From Candidatus Zixiibacteriota bacterium (lineage in GTDB: Bacteria > Zixibacteria > MSB-5A5 > GN15 > FEB-12): a stretch of 36,342 nucleotides of DNA. Location: positions 1-36,342 of the forward strand of contig JAJRUL010000119.1 of the NCBI GenBank assembly GCA_024277795.1, in the 5' to 3' direction. Made by a program: the position numbers and the translations under genes. Below are positions 1 through 8,750 of the stretch, piece after piece. A model generated the notes under the pieces. That model had not been told where the DNA came from. It ran no database searches and saw nothing but the letters and a program-made list of their open reading frames with translations. The first letter of the stretch is position 1. Every line of letters begins with the position of its first letter.

Positions 1-293
1 CCTTTGAATTGATGGGGGCAAGGCTACATACTATATCTGAACTTGGAAGATTAGTTACCAAAGCAGGTTTTGAAGTAAAAAACAGATTCTCACTCTCAAC
101 TGAAGAACCAATATCTGCTGATGATTACATTACTCGGGTGAATGCTATAGTCAATGAGAATTATTTGACAAATCTAAAAGATGAAGATAAATCGACAGTA
201 CGACAGTTGTTGTATGAACATCTTTCTTCACGTAACGGGTCGCTGAAAATAACAGAGTCTTCGATATTTGTTATCGCCGAAAAGCAAAGTTGA
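1..293 (+). CDS. Probable SAM-dependent methyltransferase, C-terminal fragment
   Basis: The reading frame is open to the left edge (codons TTT GAA precede the TTG given by the ORF track), so this is the 3' end of a gene that starts outside the window. The visible ~96 residues contain the pattern 'ISELGRLVTKAGFEV', which resembles the segment near the end of class I methyltransferases where a helix is followed by 'AGFEV'. The final strand 'SSIFVIAEKQS' looks like the last beta-strand of that fold. No SAM-binding motif is visible because the N-terminal Rossmann half is missing. The gene converges on bshB1. The family call is inference from a short tail; another Rossmann-like enzyme cannot be excluded. 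Confidence 0.45.
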   Translation, partial: FELMGARLHTISELGRLVTKAGFEVKNRFSLSTEEPISADDYITRVNAIVNENYLTNLKDEDKSTVRQLLYEHLSSRNGSLKITESSIFVIAEKQS

Positions 294-384
294 TCGGTAG
301 TGTTTTTCTGTAAAGACAGAAATGTTTCATATGTGATATAACAAGTTACAGATCGATGTTGCTTGGTCCTGTCGCTTACTCTGA

Positions 385-1149
385 TTATTCAGTATCGTCG
401 TGAATATCAACAGGTGATCCAGGTTGTTTGAAATATGGATCATTCTTTGCCAGAACCATAATGTCATCTACAAGAACAGGCTCTACAGCATAGAAACCTT
501 GGCCATATTTAGTACGTGCCAGTTGTCCGAATGAACGGGCCATCGTCGTTATACTCTCAATATAGTCACGTGATTTTTCAGGGTTGAGGAACTGAGATTT
601 ATGTGCCGAAAGTGCTTCAATCCATTGGTCAACATACGGAGTTATTTCAACGACAAAATTCGGTGTCACTCCGGGTGGTAGGAAATAGTGAAATATCCTT
701 GCAACGAGATGCGGATCTCCTTCTATCTTTGCTTTCTTCAATGATGCAACATTTGATGCGTTTATTGCGATTACCCCAGCCGCTACGTGGTCGGGGTGTG
801 ACTGCCTTCGTCCGTGGCCGATATGGGGATATGGAGCGAGGATTATTCTCGGTTGAGTTCTACGGATGACACCAGCCAGCTCAAGGCGATGTTCATATGT
901 ATCCTCAAGCCTTGTATCTCCCCAATCAAAACGTGCAATTACATCAACTCCCAATATTTCAGCGGCTTTCTGAATTTCCTCAGCACGGATTTCTGGTGTT
1001 CCACCTGTTCCCATTTCTCCATGAGTCAGGATTACAATACCGCATTTGTATCCGCGCTTGACTGCATCAATAAGTACTCCACCTGTTCCAACTTCAACAT
1101 CATCGGGGTGTGCCCCTATAGAGATAAGATCGTATTGTGAATCGGACAT
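385..1149 (-). CDS. bshB1: N-acetylglucosaminyl-malate deacetylase, BshB1 type (PIG-L/LmbE family)
   Basis: A 254-residue protein with the PIG-L/LmbE zinc-deacetylase signature: AHPDD at residues 13-17 (two metal ligands and the general base) and HPDH at 118-121 (third ligand region). The segments 'LTHGEMGTGGTPEIRAEE' and 'SAHKSQF' match the BshB1 branch, which deacetylates GlcNAc-malate in bacillithiol synthesis. Length is normal for the family. The start is supported by AAGGA eight bases upstream of ATG. It lies just after the terminator of the lipoprotein gene upstream, so it may have its own promoter or live on read-through. Bacillithiol use in this organism is inferred; bshA and bshC are not in the window. 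A related LmbE deacetylase with another substrate is the alternative. Confidence 0.8.
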   Translation of the reverse strand: MSDSQYDLISIGAHPDDVEVGTGGVLIDAVKRGYKCGIVILTHGEMGTGGTPEIRAEEIQKAAEILGVDVIARFDWGDTRLEDTYEHRLELAGVIRRTQPRIILAPYPHIGHGRRQSHPDHVAAGVIAINASNVASLKKAKIEGDPHLVARIFHYFLPPGVTPNFVVEITPYVDQWIEALSAHKSQFLNPEKSRDYIESITTMARSFGQLARTKYGQGFYAVEPVLVDDIMVLAKNDPYFKQPGSPVDIHDDTE

Positions 1150-1169
1150 ATATGCTTTCCTTTATAAGA

Positions 1170-1203
1170 AAACGGCCCGGAGATGATTCTCTCAGGGCCG
1201 TTT
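1170..1203 (-). terminator. Rho-independent terminator after the esterase-like lipoprotein gene
   Basis: On the minus strand AAACGGCCC pairs perfectly with GGGCCGTTT (9 bp), the stem continues after one mismatch with GAGA/TCTC, and the 3' side runs into TTTTCTTA. It sits between the lipoprotein stop and the bshB1 start. On the plus strand it also ends in TTTAT but no plus-strand gene precedes it closely. Confidence 0.8.
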
Positions 1204-1246
1204 ATATCTATTATAGTTCAGTACTATTGCTTGTTGAGAATCTTCT

Positions 1247-2515
1247 TTAATTCAATCCCCGGAATGACCGGTCATGGAAAATCAGCATTTTTCTCAACAA
1301 GTCAGATAAGTACCGATCACCAACCGCAGGATGTCCTGGATAGCCTTGATAGGTCACTACCTCAGGATTGATCGATGCACCTTGCAATGTGTTTACCCAA
1401 GATTGAGTTTGCGCATTGAAGCCACGTGGATCAGGATCTGTTGAACTGGCGATCCATATCTTCATATTGGCAAGCCGTGCTGACCCGCTGTCGGCCATGA
1501 GCGTCTCTAAATTGTTCTTTTTCCACATATCCCAAATTGGTGCATAAGCGCTACCAGTACTATCAAAAGGAAGATGGAAATCAAAATCACGAGTTCCACC
1601 GACGATACGAGATACTAAAGTAGTTGAATCTGCCAAAGAGTAGAATATCGAACTATCATAATTAACTAATCTCGCATCGTATGGGTCGAAAACAGGAACA
1701 AACAATGTGTCATGCGGAGAGAATGCCATTGATGCTCCGATAATCATTCGTGTAAAAGGATTGCTTCCTGAGGTATCAATCTCATCTATCCATTTGACTG
1801 TATCATTGCCATTAAAACTCTGTTCTGCTATAAAGTCGTCAAAGAGATCAAGGAAACCGCTATTGCCTGAAGCACCGTCAAAGTCTAAAGGTCCGTCAAT
1901 TGCAGAAACAGAGCCATACACACTGTCATGCATAAGTGACGCTCGGAATGCTCCATAAGCACCCTGACCTATCCCGCCAATTCCACGTTTCGAGACACTG
2001 TCTATGACAAATGGCAAGGCGGCATTGGATGAGAGATAATCGGAAATGAGTGTTCCCGCGATCAACGTATCATAGTTTCCTGATCCACCACCATTACCTG
2101 ACCAGAACATCCCACCAAAACTAGGATTGTTTCCAAGACAGGCAATAACCATAGGTTCGATTTCACCTGATTCTATAAGCTCATTGGCAATTTGCTCTAA
2201 ACCATGGTTAAAGTAATAGAACTCATCAGCACCTTGCGGAGCGAGAAGAACTAACAAAGGCATCGGTTTCGGTGGGTTGTAAAGCGGTGGAGGCCCCCAT
2301 TTCGTAGCATTGGGAACGTAGGCACGCATAAACAACTGCTGTTTTTTGTTATTGAGCTGAACCAAGAGTTCGTCAAAGAAGACATGGTTGATGACTAAAC
2401 GTCCACCGTCTCCAATATACGTATCAATTGTATTGTGTCCTCGATCAGAACAACCCGCCACCACAAGAACAGTAATGATGGCTATCAATAAAACAAATTT
2501 TGTTATTCTCAACAT
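1247..2515 (-). CDS. Esterase-like lipoprotein with degenerate nucleophile elbow
   Basis: A 422-residue protein with an N-terminal hydrophobic segment ending in the lipobox VAGC (Cys22), so it is probably a lipoprotein. The body resembles alpha/beta-hydrolase 'putative esterase' (esterase D / antigen 85 type) proteins: 'PLLVLLAPQG' is the first core strand, 'PMVIACLGNN' the next, and 'GIGQGAYGAFRASL' aligns with the family's nucleophile elbow G-x-S-x-G-G-Y-G-A. Here the expected serine is Gly183. A late 'YPGHP' could carry the family histidine. The start has GGAG seven bases upstream. It follows the FadL-type porin gene by 11 bp, so the two are probably one transcript ending at the terminator near 1190. 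It may be a non-catalytic binding protein; substrate unknown. Confidence 0.6.
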   Translation of the reverse strand: MLRITKFVLLIAIITVLVVAGCSDRGHNTIDTYIGDGGRLVINHVFFDELLVQLNNKKQQLFMRAYVPNATKWGPPPLYNPPKPMPLLVLLAPQGADEFYYFNHGLEQIANELIESGEIEPMVIACLGNNPSFGGMFWSGNGGGSGNYDTLIAGTLISDYLSSNAALPFVIDSVSKRGIGGIGQGAYGAFRASLMHDSVYGSVSAIDGPLDFDGASGNSGFLDLFDDFIAEQSFNGNDTVKWIDEIDTSGSNPFTRMIIGASMAFSPHDTLFVPVFDPYDARLVNYDSSIFYSLADSTTLVSRIVGGTRDFDFHLPFDSTGSAYAPIWDMWKKNNLETLMADSGSARLANMKIWIASSTDPDPRGFNAQTQSWVNTLQGASINPEVVTYQGYPGHPAVGDRYLSDLLRKMLIFHDRSFRGLN

Positions 2516-2526
2516 TGGCTATCTCC

Positions 2527-4023
2527 CTAGAACCGGTAATTAATGGATAGAGCCGATTCGTAACGATCGGATTTGTAATCACCGGGGAACCGCTGAGCAA
2601 CTAGGCCATCATCGAGACCATCGAAACCAACTACTGAAAGATCAGGCTGGCTTGTATAGGAGCTCATGAAGCCGAGATCCCAACGTTCGATATGAAACTG
2701 CAGGCCAAAGTTAATCCCGGTCTTGGTGCCGTTATCTATAAACTGTGGTGTAAACTGTGTCGCTGATCGTGCTGGTGATTGATCTACGGAGCCACCACCG
2801 AACAAGGTCAGATAGTCTGCAAACTTGTACTCAACTCCAAGCATGACCGTCCCACTATTTTCCCAATCAACAGGTGCTGATATGTTCTGAGTAAAGAAGG
2901 TTCTTGCAACTGTTGCAGTATCAGCAGGACCGGAGAGACCGGTAGTATTGCTATAGGTAAACTCCAGACCTTTATATACAGACCAGAGAGTATATTTTGC
3001 ATCGAGTGCTACTCTGAGCTTTTCCGTTAGTTGGTATGCAAACCCTATTCCGACTGATGCGGGTAGATCAAGCTTTGCTTCAAAGTCAGATTCAGTGATG
3101 ATTTTATCACCTGAGAGAAAGAGTTGACCAACAGAACCGGGGTTAGCGATTGCCGCTGAATCAGCATTTTCCCATAGGGTGTTATTCTTCGGCAAATAGA
3201 ATTCATTTTGTGCCGTACCAGTGAGAGTCAGGCTGGATGGTACCGAAGCAGAGATGCCAACGGATAATTTTTTATTCACTTTGTACAGCATACCTGCAGT
3301 AACACCAAATCCAAATCCATTGCCATTGTTTGATGACCATTGTGGTATACGATCGTAAGGATAGTCAGCAATAATATCATAAGTAGGATCAGTATTGCTG
3401 GAAATTGGATTTTCCCGAAAGAAAAGATTGGTATAGATCAAGTCGCCACGTAATAGCTGTAAGCCGAGACCTAAAGAAAGCTTTTCTTCCATAAACTCAC
3501 GAGCGACGGTCAACTGAAATGCTACTACATCAAGATTTGTGCGATATTGATCAGCAGGAACATTTATAGAATCATTGTACGCTGGGAGTGGGCTGAACAT
3601 CGTCCATGTGACATTATGGTCAAATGGTTGATATGCACTCAATCCCCATACTGTTTCATCCCAGATCGGCAATCTTAAGACAAAGCCACCGGATGGATTT
3701 GACAGTATTTCATGCGCATTAAAATTCGTGCGGTCGTTATAGATTCCAGTTTCATAGACTCCACCCCAACGGTAATCCGGTGTGATTTCATCACGATAAT
3801 GTACAAGGGCGAGGTTTGCACTAAGCTGGTTATCCCAGATATATGCATATCCCGCCGGATTGTAATATGCGGCTGTCCAGTCGTCGGCAGTTGCTCGGAA
3901 AGCACCAGCCATGCCGTTTGCTCTGGTTCCAATACCAGAGTTTTCAAACCCACCGGCATAAGATGGTGAGGCGAGTAAAATTCCAACGATGAATATTGCC
4001 GCTACAAATCTGGCAATTCCCAT
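2527..4023 (-). CDS. OmpP1/FadL-type outer-membrane transport protein
   Basis: The mature start contains the family hallmark: 'GIGTRANGMAGAF' followed by 'AAYYNPAG'. FadL/TodX-type barrels import hydrophobic molecules such as fatty acids across the outer membrane. The sequence ends with aromatic Phe ('SINYRF'), the usual barrel-assembly signal, and shows alternating beta-strand patterns throughout. I chose the start at 4023 rather than the ORF-track start at 4086. The ATG at 4023 has GGAG six bases upstream and begins a clean signal peptide (MGIARFVAAIFIVGILLASPSYA, cut after SYA), whereas 4086 has no ribosome site. Length (~498 aa) is normal to slightly long. It is the first gene of a probable two-gene unit with the esterase-like lipoprotein. 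The substrate is not predictable. Confidence 0.8.
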   Translation of the reverse strand: MGIARFVAAIFIVGILLASPSYAGGFENSGIGTRANGMAGAFRATADDWTAAYYNPAGYAYIWDNQLSANLALVHYRDEITPDYRWGGVYETGIYNDRTNFNAHEILSNPSGGFVLRLPIWDETVWGLSAYQPFDHNVTWTMFSPLPAYNDSINVPADQYRTNLDVVAFQLTVAREFMEEKLSLGLGLQLLRGDLIYTNLFFRENPISSNTDPTYDIIADYPYDRIPQWSSNNGNGFGFGVTAGMLYKVNKKLSVGISASVPSSLTLTGTAQNEFYLPKNNTLWENADSAAIANPGSVGQLFLSGDKIITESDFEAKLDLPASVGIGFAYQLTEKLRVALDAKYTLWSVYKGLEFTYSNTTGLSGPADTATVARTFFTQNISAPVDWENSGTVMLGVEYKFADYLTLFGGGSVDQSPARSATQFTPQFIDNGTKTGINFGLQFHIERWDLGFMSSYTSQPDLSVVGFDGLDDGLVAQRFPGDYKSDRYESALSINYRF

Positions 4024-4086
4024 TCCTCTCTCCGTATTCATAGACATATGTGGAACGATTATTTTATCCAATTTCTCTTTCGACAT

Positions 4087-4750
4087 TTGTTATTTCACAA
4101 CTCATGTCGACCGTTAGTTATACTTTTGCGCGGACAAAACTCTATCCGCGATGTTATGACCAAAAGGTCTGTGGCAACAGGCTGTCAAATTACACTGCGA
4201 CCTCTAGGATGTCAAGGGATAACCCCCTCTTTTCATTCACAATTCAACCTACTAAGTTTTTGCTAAGTGGTCTTTTACGCATAGTGAGATAATGACGAAT
4301 GAAGGCAGGACAATGTCTATTATAAATGGTAATAAAGTGGCCAAAAAACTTACGCAATCTACAATTAGTTGAACGCAAGAAAGTTACATCAGAAGATTCA
4401 AAGGATAATGAGATCAGAGTAAACGATCTTATTAAAAAAAGTACTGAGTGACAGTTGCGACGGGTACTGCAAAGTTGTTTTCGCTGATTCTGTGAGATTT
4501 GTCCCCTTTGTCTGGTAAACACTTACCTGTCGGGTCAAATCCGCCAAGGCGGAGCAAGACCGAATACGACGACTCAGGAAGTTATCAACCTTCTCAAACT
4601 GAAGAATCACATCAAATTTTAATTAAAGGAAAAATATTCCGATTATAACGGGTACATCAAGGTTATTCTTGACTGTATGATTGTCTTATTGGCCTGAGAA
4701 AAGCTTATTAACATAATGTGGTTCATCCTGTTAACGTTTTTCTTCTGCTC
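4087..4750. other. Intergenic region between divergent porin and polysaccharide-export genes
   Basis: About 0.66 kb with no convincing coding sequence; the short track ORFs here have no recognisable protein character. It holds the possible porin promoter near 4200, a small perfect hairpin TCCGCC-AA-GGCGGA (4540-4553) of the kind also seen in the repeat-rich region after recA, and the upstream flank of the sigma-54 promoter at 4751, where an enhancer-binding protein would be expected to bind. I see no clear dyad operator. Confidence 0.5.
4187..4215 (-). promoter_or_regulatory. Possible sigma-70 type promoter for the FadL-type porin operon
   Basis: On the minus strand a perfect TTGACA (4210-4215) is followed after 17 bases by TAATTT (4187-4192). 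A second TTGACA overlaps the downstream side. It would give a ~155-nt leader before the preferred start at 4023. This is a pattern match only. Confidence 0.35.
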
Positions 4751-4766
4751 TGGCACCTTCCTTGCA
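4751..4766 (+). promoter_or_regulatory. Sigma-54 (RpoN) promoter of the polysaccharide export gene
   Basis: TGGCACCTTCCTTGCA matches the -24/-12 consensus TGGCACG-N4-TTGCW with correct spacing; only the G of CACG differs. Transcription would start about 12 bases after the GC of TTGCA, near 4776. That excludes the ORF-track start at 4762, which lies inside the -12 element, and fits the start at 4828. Confidence 0.75.
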
Positions 4767-4827
4767 TAAATGCTCTCAGATTCGAAGAGGATGTCGAATC
4801 GTTGAGGAAAGTAATAGGAAGGTTGTT

Positions 4828-7185
4828 ATGCGAAAAGTTATTTTACTGATCATTCTAATGATTGTTCTGGTTTCTTTGAACTGGTTCAAAGAGCTGGTTG
4901 CTCAGGATCTTTCTACAATGGACCCAGATGAGCTTACTCGTTTGGCTGAGGAGTACAAGAAATCAGGAATGTCCATTGAGGAAGCCCAATACTACAAATC
5001 TCCTGAGATCTTCAAAAGTACAACTATCGATAGTATGAAAGAAGATCATCAAGGTAAGGCTTCAGGAGAGTTCAACAACTCTCTTTCGGCAACGAAGAAA
5101 GAGAACGCTATTTCTGAGCGATCAGACAAAATTCCGTTTGATGAATTGCTTCCGTATGGGATAGAACTGTTTGCTCATTCAGGAAGCAGTAATTCCATTT
5201 CAGATCTGGCAAGTTCTTCTGACTATTTGTTGGGACCGGGTGATAATGTCATCATTTATCTTTGGGGAAGGGTTGAGAAAGAGTACAATGTTACCTTGGA
5301 TCGTGAGGGTAAAGTTATTATTCCACGAGTAGGTGAGATTGTCGGCTGGGGTTTGACTCTTGACCAATTCACAGCAAAAGTTAAAAAGCATTTAGAGCAA
5401 GTGTATTCTGAATTCGAATTGTCCGCCTCACTTGGGAAAATCCGTTCAATCCGTATTTTTGTAACAGGTGAAGTTCAGACTCCCGGGGCTTATACGGTTT
5501 CATCACTTACTTCAGTATTAAATGCACTCTTTATTGCGGGTGGTCCGAACCAACGCGGATCAATGCGACACATTAGAATCATGCGACAGGGAAAGCCAAT
5601 CGCAGAGTTTGACTTATATAATTTGTTGTTAAAGGGTGACAACTCTTCAGATATAACCCTCCAGTCAGGTGATGTTATCTTTGTTCCTGTGGCATCATCA
5701 CGAGTTGCAATTCGTGGTGAAGTTCGACGAGCGGCATGGTTTGAGATGTCTGATTCTGCAACAGCGAATGATTTGATACAACTGGCGGGCGGTGCGGAAC
5801 CGGAAGCATATCTTGAACGAGTCATGCTCGAGCATATAAATGATCTAGGTGAGTGGGAAGTTATCGATTTGAATCTCAAATGCGATGACGATTTGCTATG
5901 TAACGATATTGTTCTTTCCGATGGTGACAGACTGACAGTCTATTCGATTTTTGAAGCACGAAACAATATGGTTACGATACAAGGACATGTTCAGCATCCT
6001 GGATATTATGAACGTAATAATGAGACAAGACTTTCAGATCTGTTAAAACGTGGGCAATTGCGAACCTATGATGTCTATATGAAACGAGCAGATCTTTTCA
6101 GGCGGTATCCTGACCGAAGATCTGAAATAATATCAATTGATCTGACCCGTGTACTCAATGGTGACCCTGAGGCTGATATATTGCTGAAGGATCGCGACTC
6201 ACTCAGAGTGTATTCTTTCTCAGAAGTGCAACATGAAAGCTACGTATATATTGAAGGTGAGGTTGAGAAACCGGGACGGTATCCATTATATTCTGGGATG
6301 ACGGCAGAAGATTTGATCTTTCTTGCGGGTTCCTATACAAGGTCTGCATCAACTCATAGAGCTGAGATAGCTAGACTAGACGCCTCAGGACAATCAACAC
6401 TAATCAATATTGATCTTGAAAATGAAGAGTCGCTTACATTTGAATTACAGGAAGATGACCATTTATATATTAGACCTATTCCTCAATGGAAACAGGATAG
6501 AAGTATAGTCATTACAGGAGAAGTATCTCATCCCGGTACGTATTGGTTGAACAATGATGGTGAGACTCTTCGTAGCATCATTAGACGATGTGGTGGTTTC
6601 ACAAGCCACGCTTTTCCACAAGGATTATCTTTAGAACGACCTACTATTGCAGAGTCGTTGAATAAGCTCAATATTGATGAGCTTATCAAGAGATCTGTTG
6701 AGATTGAACGCGATTCACTGGGCAGAATTGTAAAGAATGAGATACAACAATATGATGTCAAATCTATGAATCGTATTGTAGTTGATATCAATTGTATTAT
6801 GAATTCTGATTGTGACGGTGAAGAATTATATCTTCAACCCGGTGATCGGATATATGTACCTGCTAAGCCATCAGGTATTTCCATAATGGGTGCAATTGGT
6901 GCGAACGGGACAATTCGTTATATGGAGAAAAAGAAGGTTAAATACTATATAGAAAAAGCAGGCGGGTTTACTCGTCAGGCTGATAAGAGTGAAACACGAT
7001 TGATTCGTGCGTGGGGAGAAGTTGTATCAGGTGGTGGTATCCTCGGTAAACAGGTACAGGATGGTGATATTATTGTTGTACCGTCTCGTATTAAAGAGAA
7101 AAAGAACTGGTTCAAGACAATGACTCAGGCTCTTACTGCAACGACAGGTATTCTCACCTCCGTATATTTAGTGAGCAAACTATAA
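4828..7185 (+). CDS. Multi-SLBB polysaccharide export protein (Wza-like)
   Basis: A ~785-residue protein with an N-terminal signal segment (MRKVILLIILMIVLVSLNWF). It continues with the polysaccharide-export domain, recognised by 'YLLGPGDNVIIYLWG' and 'GKVIIPRVGEI', and then about six SLBB-type beta-grasp units, each beginning like 'VTGEVQTPGAY', 'IQGHVQHPGYY' or 'IEGEVEKPGRY'. Such proteins form the outer-membrane/periplasmic channel for capsule or exopolysaccharide. The last ~25 residues form a moderately hydrophobic or amphipathic helix, as in the Wza pore. Start 4828 is preferred: AGGAAGG lies five bases upstream, and the upstream track start lies inside the sigma-54 promoter. No Wzc-like kinase, flippase or polymerase gene is adjacent, so the export locus here is incomplete. 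Confidence 0.85.
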   Translation: MRKVILLIILMIVLVSLNWFKELVAQDLSTMDPDELTRLAEEYKKSGMSIEEAQYYKSPEIFKSTTIDSMKEDHQGKASGEFNNSLSATKKENAISERSDKIPFDELLPYGIELFAHSGSSNSISDLASSSDYLLGPGDNVIIYLWGRVEKEYNVTLDREGKVIIPRVGEIVGWGLTLDQFTAKVKKHLEQVYSEFELSASLGKIRSIRIFVTGEVQTPGAYTVSSLTSVLNALFIAGGPNQRGSMRHIRIMRQGKPIAEFDLYNLLLKGDNSSDITLQSGDVIFVPVASSRVAIRGEVRRAAWFEMSDSATANDLIQLAGGAEPEAYLERVMLEHINDLGEWEVIDLNLKCDDDLLCNDIVLSDGDRLTVYSIFEARNNMVTIQGHVQHPGYYERNNETRLSDLLKRGQLRTYDVYMKRADLFRRYPDRRSEIISIDLTRVLNGDPEADILLKDRDSLRVYSFSEVQHESYVYIEGEVEKPGRYPLYSGMTAEDLIFLAGSYTRSASTHRAEIARLDASGQSTLINIDLENEESLTFELQEDDHLYIRPIPQWKQDRSIVITGEVSHPGTYWLNNDGETLRSIIRRCGGFTSHAFPQGLSLERPTIAESLNKLNIDELIKRSVEIERDSLGRIVKNEIQQYDVKSMNRIVVDINCIMNSDCDGEELYLQPGDRIYVPAKPSGISIMGAIGANGTIRYMEKKKVKYYIEKAGGFTRQADKSETRLIRAWGEVVSGGGILGKQVQDGDIIVVPSRIKEKKNWFKTMTQALTATTGILTSVYLVSKL

Positions 7186-7223
7186 AATTTTTTAGCTTAG
7201 TGTTTCCTATCCTACCTTCCTCA

Positions 7224-7262
7224 AAGCCCCGGAAGCGTCCACGACCTTCCGGGCTTTTTTTA
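7224..7262 (+). terminator. Rho-independent terminator after the SLBB export gene
   Basis: AGCCC(C)GGAAG pairs with CTTCCGGGCT with a single bulged C, followed by a run of seven T. It separates the export gene from the next gene, which has its own sigma-54 promoter. Confidence 0.85.
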
Positions 7263-7397
7263 TGCGGAAGATTTTTCATTCACATTCGGAAAAAACAAGC
7301 CATAACACACTTGGGCAATTAGTACGACTGAAACATCTGCCGTGTCAAATTGAAACAAGACAACGCCTTACACAACCTTCTTGATTATGTCTTTTTT
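7263..7397. other. Non-coding upstream region of the HisC-like gene
   Basis: No coding potential seen. It lies between the terminator and the sigma-54 promoter and is where an enhancer-binding protein would bind. TGTC-N12-GACA (in TGTCAAATTGAAACAAGACA) is a weak dyad about 50 bases upstream of the promoter. Confidence 0.35.
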
Positions 7398-7413
7398 TGG
7401 CAAGCTGGTTGCA
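7398..7413 (+). promoter_or_regulatory. Sigma-54 (RpoN) promoter of the HisC-like gene
   Basis: TGGCAAGCTGGTTGCA has the conserved GG and GC at -24/-12 with exact spacing to the consensus TGGCACG-N4-TTGCW. It lies about 110 bases upstream of the start codon. This is the second such site in the same locus, which strengthens both. Confidence 0.75.
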
Positions 7414-7521
7414 ATGATGAAATGTGTCAGCCCTATTACTGACATAAACAACCTGCTTACAGATTGAGAGCAGGTACGAACAGGGTGCACTATATGTCAC
7501 CCAGCAAGGAGTGTGATAGGT

Positions 7522-8571
7522 ATGGAGACCAGCATTACAAATCCAGTTGATATAGATGAGCTCGTTGCTCGCTTGAATCAACAAACAATGATTGCAGAGT
7601 CAAACGCTTGGCCGTTTGTCGATACGTCTGCCCTTATGGTTGATTTACTAAAAGGTGCATATGCAGTAGGCAGTCGCTTGATCAGCGCAGGTCACATTGG
7701 ACCTGAGATGGAGATTGTTGCCGATAAGGCAGAAATTGAATTGGTTGAAGCATTGGGACCGTCTCCTTTCAGTAGTGATACAAGGACTGTTATTGAGAAA
7801 ATAAATAGTTCACAAGACATATTATATGTTCCGTCGCCAAATAGAATTACTGGCACAACTTTTTCATTATCTGATCTCAAACTCTTGGCCGGTGCGGTTA
7901 CTGATGGCTTGATGATCGTAGATGAGTATTACTATGACTATTATGGGGTGACTGCTGAATTACTCCTATCAGATTATCCACATGTTGTCGTCTTGAGATC
8001 CTTTGCCGCTCCGTTCGGTATCGGTTCTTCGGATATTGGTTATGCTCTGGCAACTCCTGAAAAGATGAAAGACATTCGTCACTATTGTGAAGCTCGTCCA
8101 CTCTCAAGAACAGTTCGCCGTGCAATGCTCACTACGTTGGATAATGGTAAAGCACTTTCAATGAGAATTCGTGAAGTACATAGTGAATCATTACGTTTAG
8201 CAAATAAACTGACTCGTATGGGGGTACAGTGTCGTCTCACGTCAGCAGATTTTCTCTTGCTCAGGGTTGCAGATCCCTCGGCAATAGGTAATTCACTTGC
8301 CAGAACAAAAGTACCCATAATCAACTTAGATGGATACCCTGAGCTGAAGAACTACGTGGCGTACTATATTCAATCTGCAGAAACAAACGACAGATTGTTA
8401 CGCACTTTTGAACGAATTCCATACGAGAAATACCTCATGAAGAGCATAGATAAGCGTGCAATAACAATGAGGCTCAAAGGTGAGACACTTCGTTCAGAGC
8501 AAACTGTCAATCGGATATCCCGTTTTAATTCGAAGCAAACTATCTCTGAGAAAGAAGTTATTGAGGTCTGA
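7522..8571 (+). CDS. HisC-like fold-type I aminotransferase homologue lacking the PLP lysine
   Basis: The middle and C-terminal parts align with histidinol-phosphate aminotransferase (HisC)-type proteins: 'LMIVDEYYYDYYG' corresponds to the VDEAY motif that contacts the PLP ring, 'DYPHVVVLRSF' and 'GSSDIGYALATPEKM' to the strand-loop around the active site, and 'LLLRVADPSAI' to the C-terminal domain. In HisC the segment reads R-T-F-S-K-A-Y-G-L-A-G-x-R; here it reads R-S-F-A-A-P-F-G-I-G-S-S-D. The Schiff-base Lys is therefore Ala (residue 166 of the ORF track) and the phosphate-binding Arg is Asp. The 'NPNNPTG' motif is also degraded to 'SPNRITG'. The N-terminal part is poorly conserved. I infer a non-catalytic paralogue used for regulation or sugar-nucleotide binding in the polysaccharide locus. 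The start at ATG 7522 is chosen over GTG 7513, which is only two bases after AAGGAG. Confidence 0.7.
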   Translation: METSITNPVDIDELVARLNQQTMIAESNAWPFVDTSALMVDLLKGAYAVGSRLISAGHIGPEMEIVADKAEIELVEALGPSPFSSDTRTVIEKINSSQDILYVPSPNRITGTTFSLSDLKLLAGAVTDGLMIVDEYYYDYYGVTAELLLSDYPHVVVLRSFAAPFGIGSSDIGYALATPEKMKDIRHYCEARPLSRTVRRAMLTTLDNGKALSMRIREVHSESLRLANKLTRMGVQCRLTSADFLLLRVADPSAIGNSLARTKVPIINLDGYPELKNYVAYYIQSAETNDRLLRTFERIPYEKYLMKSIDKRAITMRLKGETLRSEQTVNRISRFNSKQTISEKEVIEV

Positions 8572-8750
8572 AAAGACCTATATAAAAATGAAATGCATAT
8601 TGTAACGGTGAGTAAAGATCAGCCTCGTATTGACGATAGATAAAAGTACGTTGGATAGGCGAAAGATTTATCCATCAATCGGGTGAAGCCGAAACAGGAT
8701 TTACAGAAGCCAATAGAAGAGTTTTGAAGAATCGACAACAGGGAAGTTAC

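Noticed and set aside
4762-4827. Upstream TTG start of the SLBB export ORF as given by the track.
   Set aside because: It lies inside the -12 element of the sigma-54 promoter, ahead of the expected transcript start; ATG 4828 has a strong ribosome site.
8653-8717. GGATA..TATCC hairpin followed by repeated GAAGCC in the gap before the glycosyltransferase gene, resembling a riboswitch-like leader.
   Set aside because: It does not fit the GEMM/c-di-GMP consensus or any other class I can recall, and the stem is only 5 bp.
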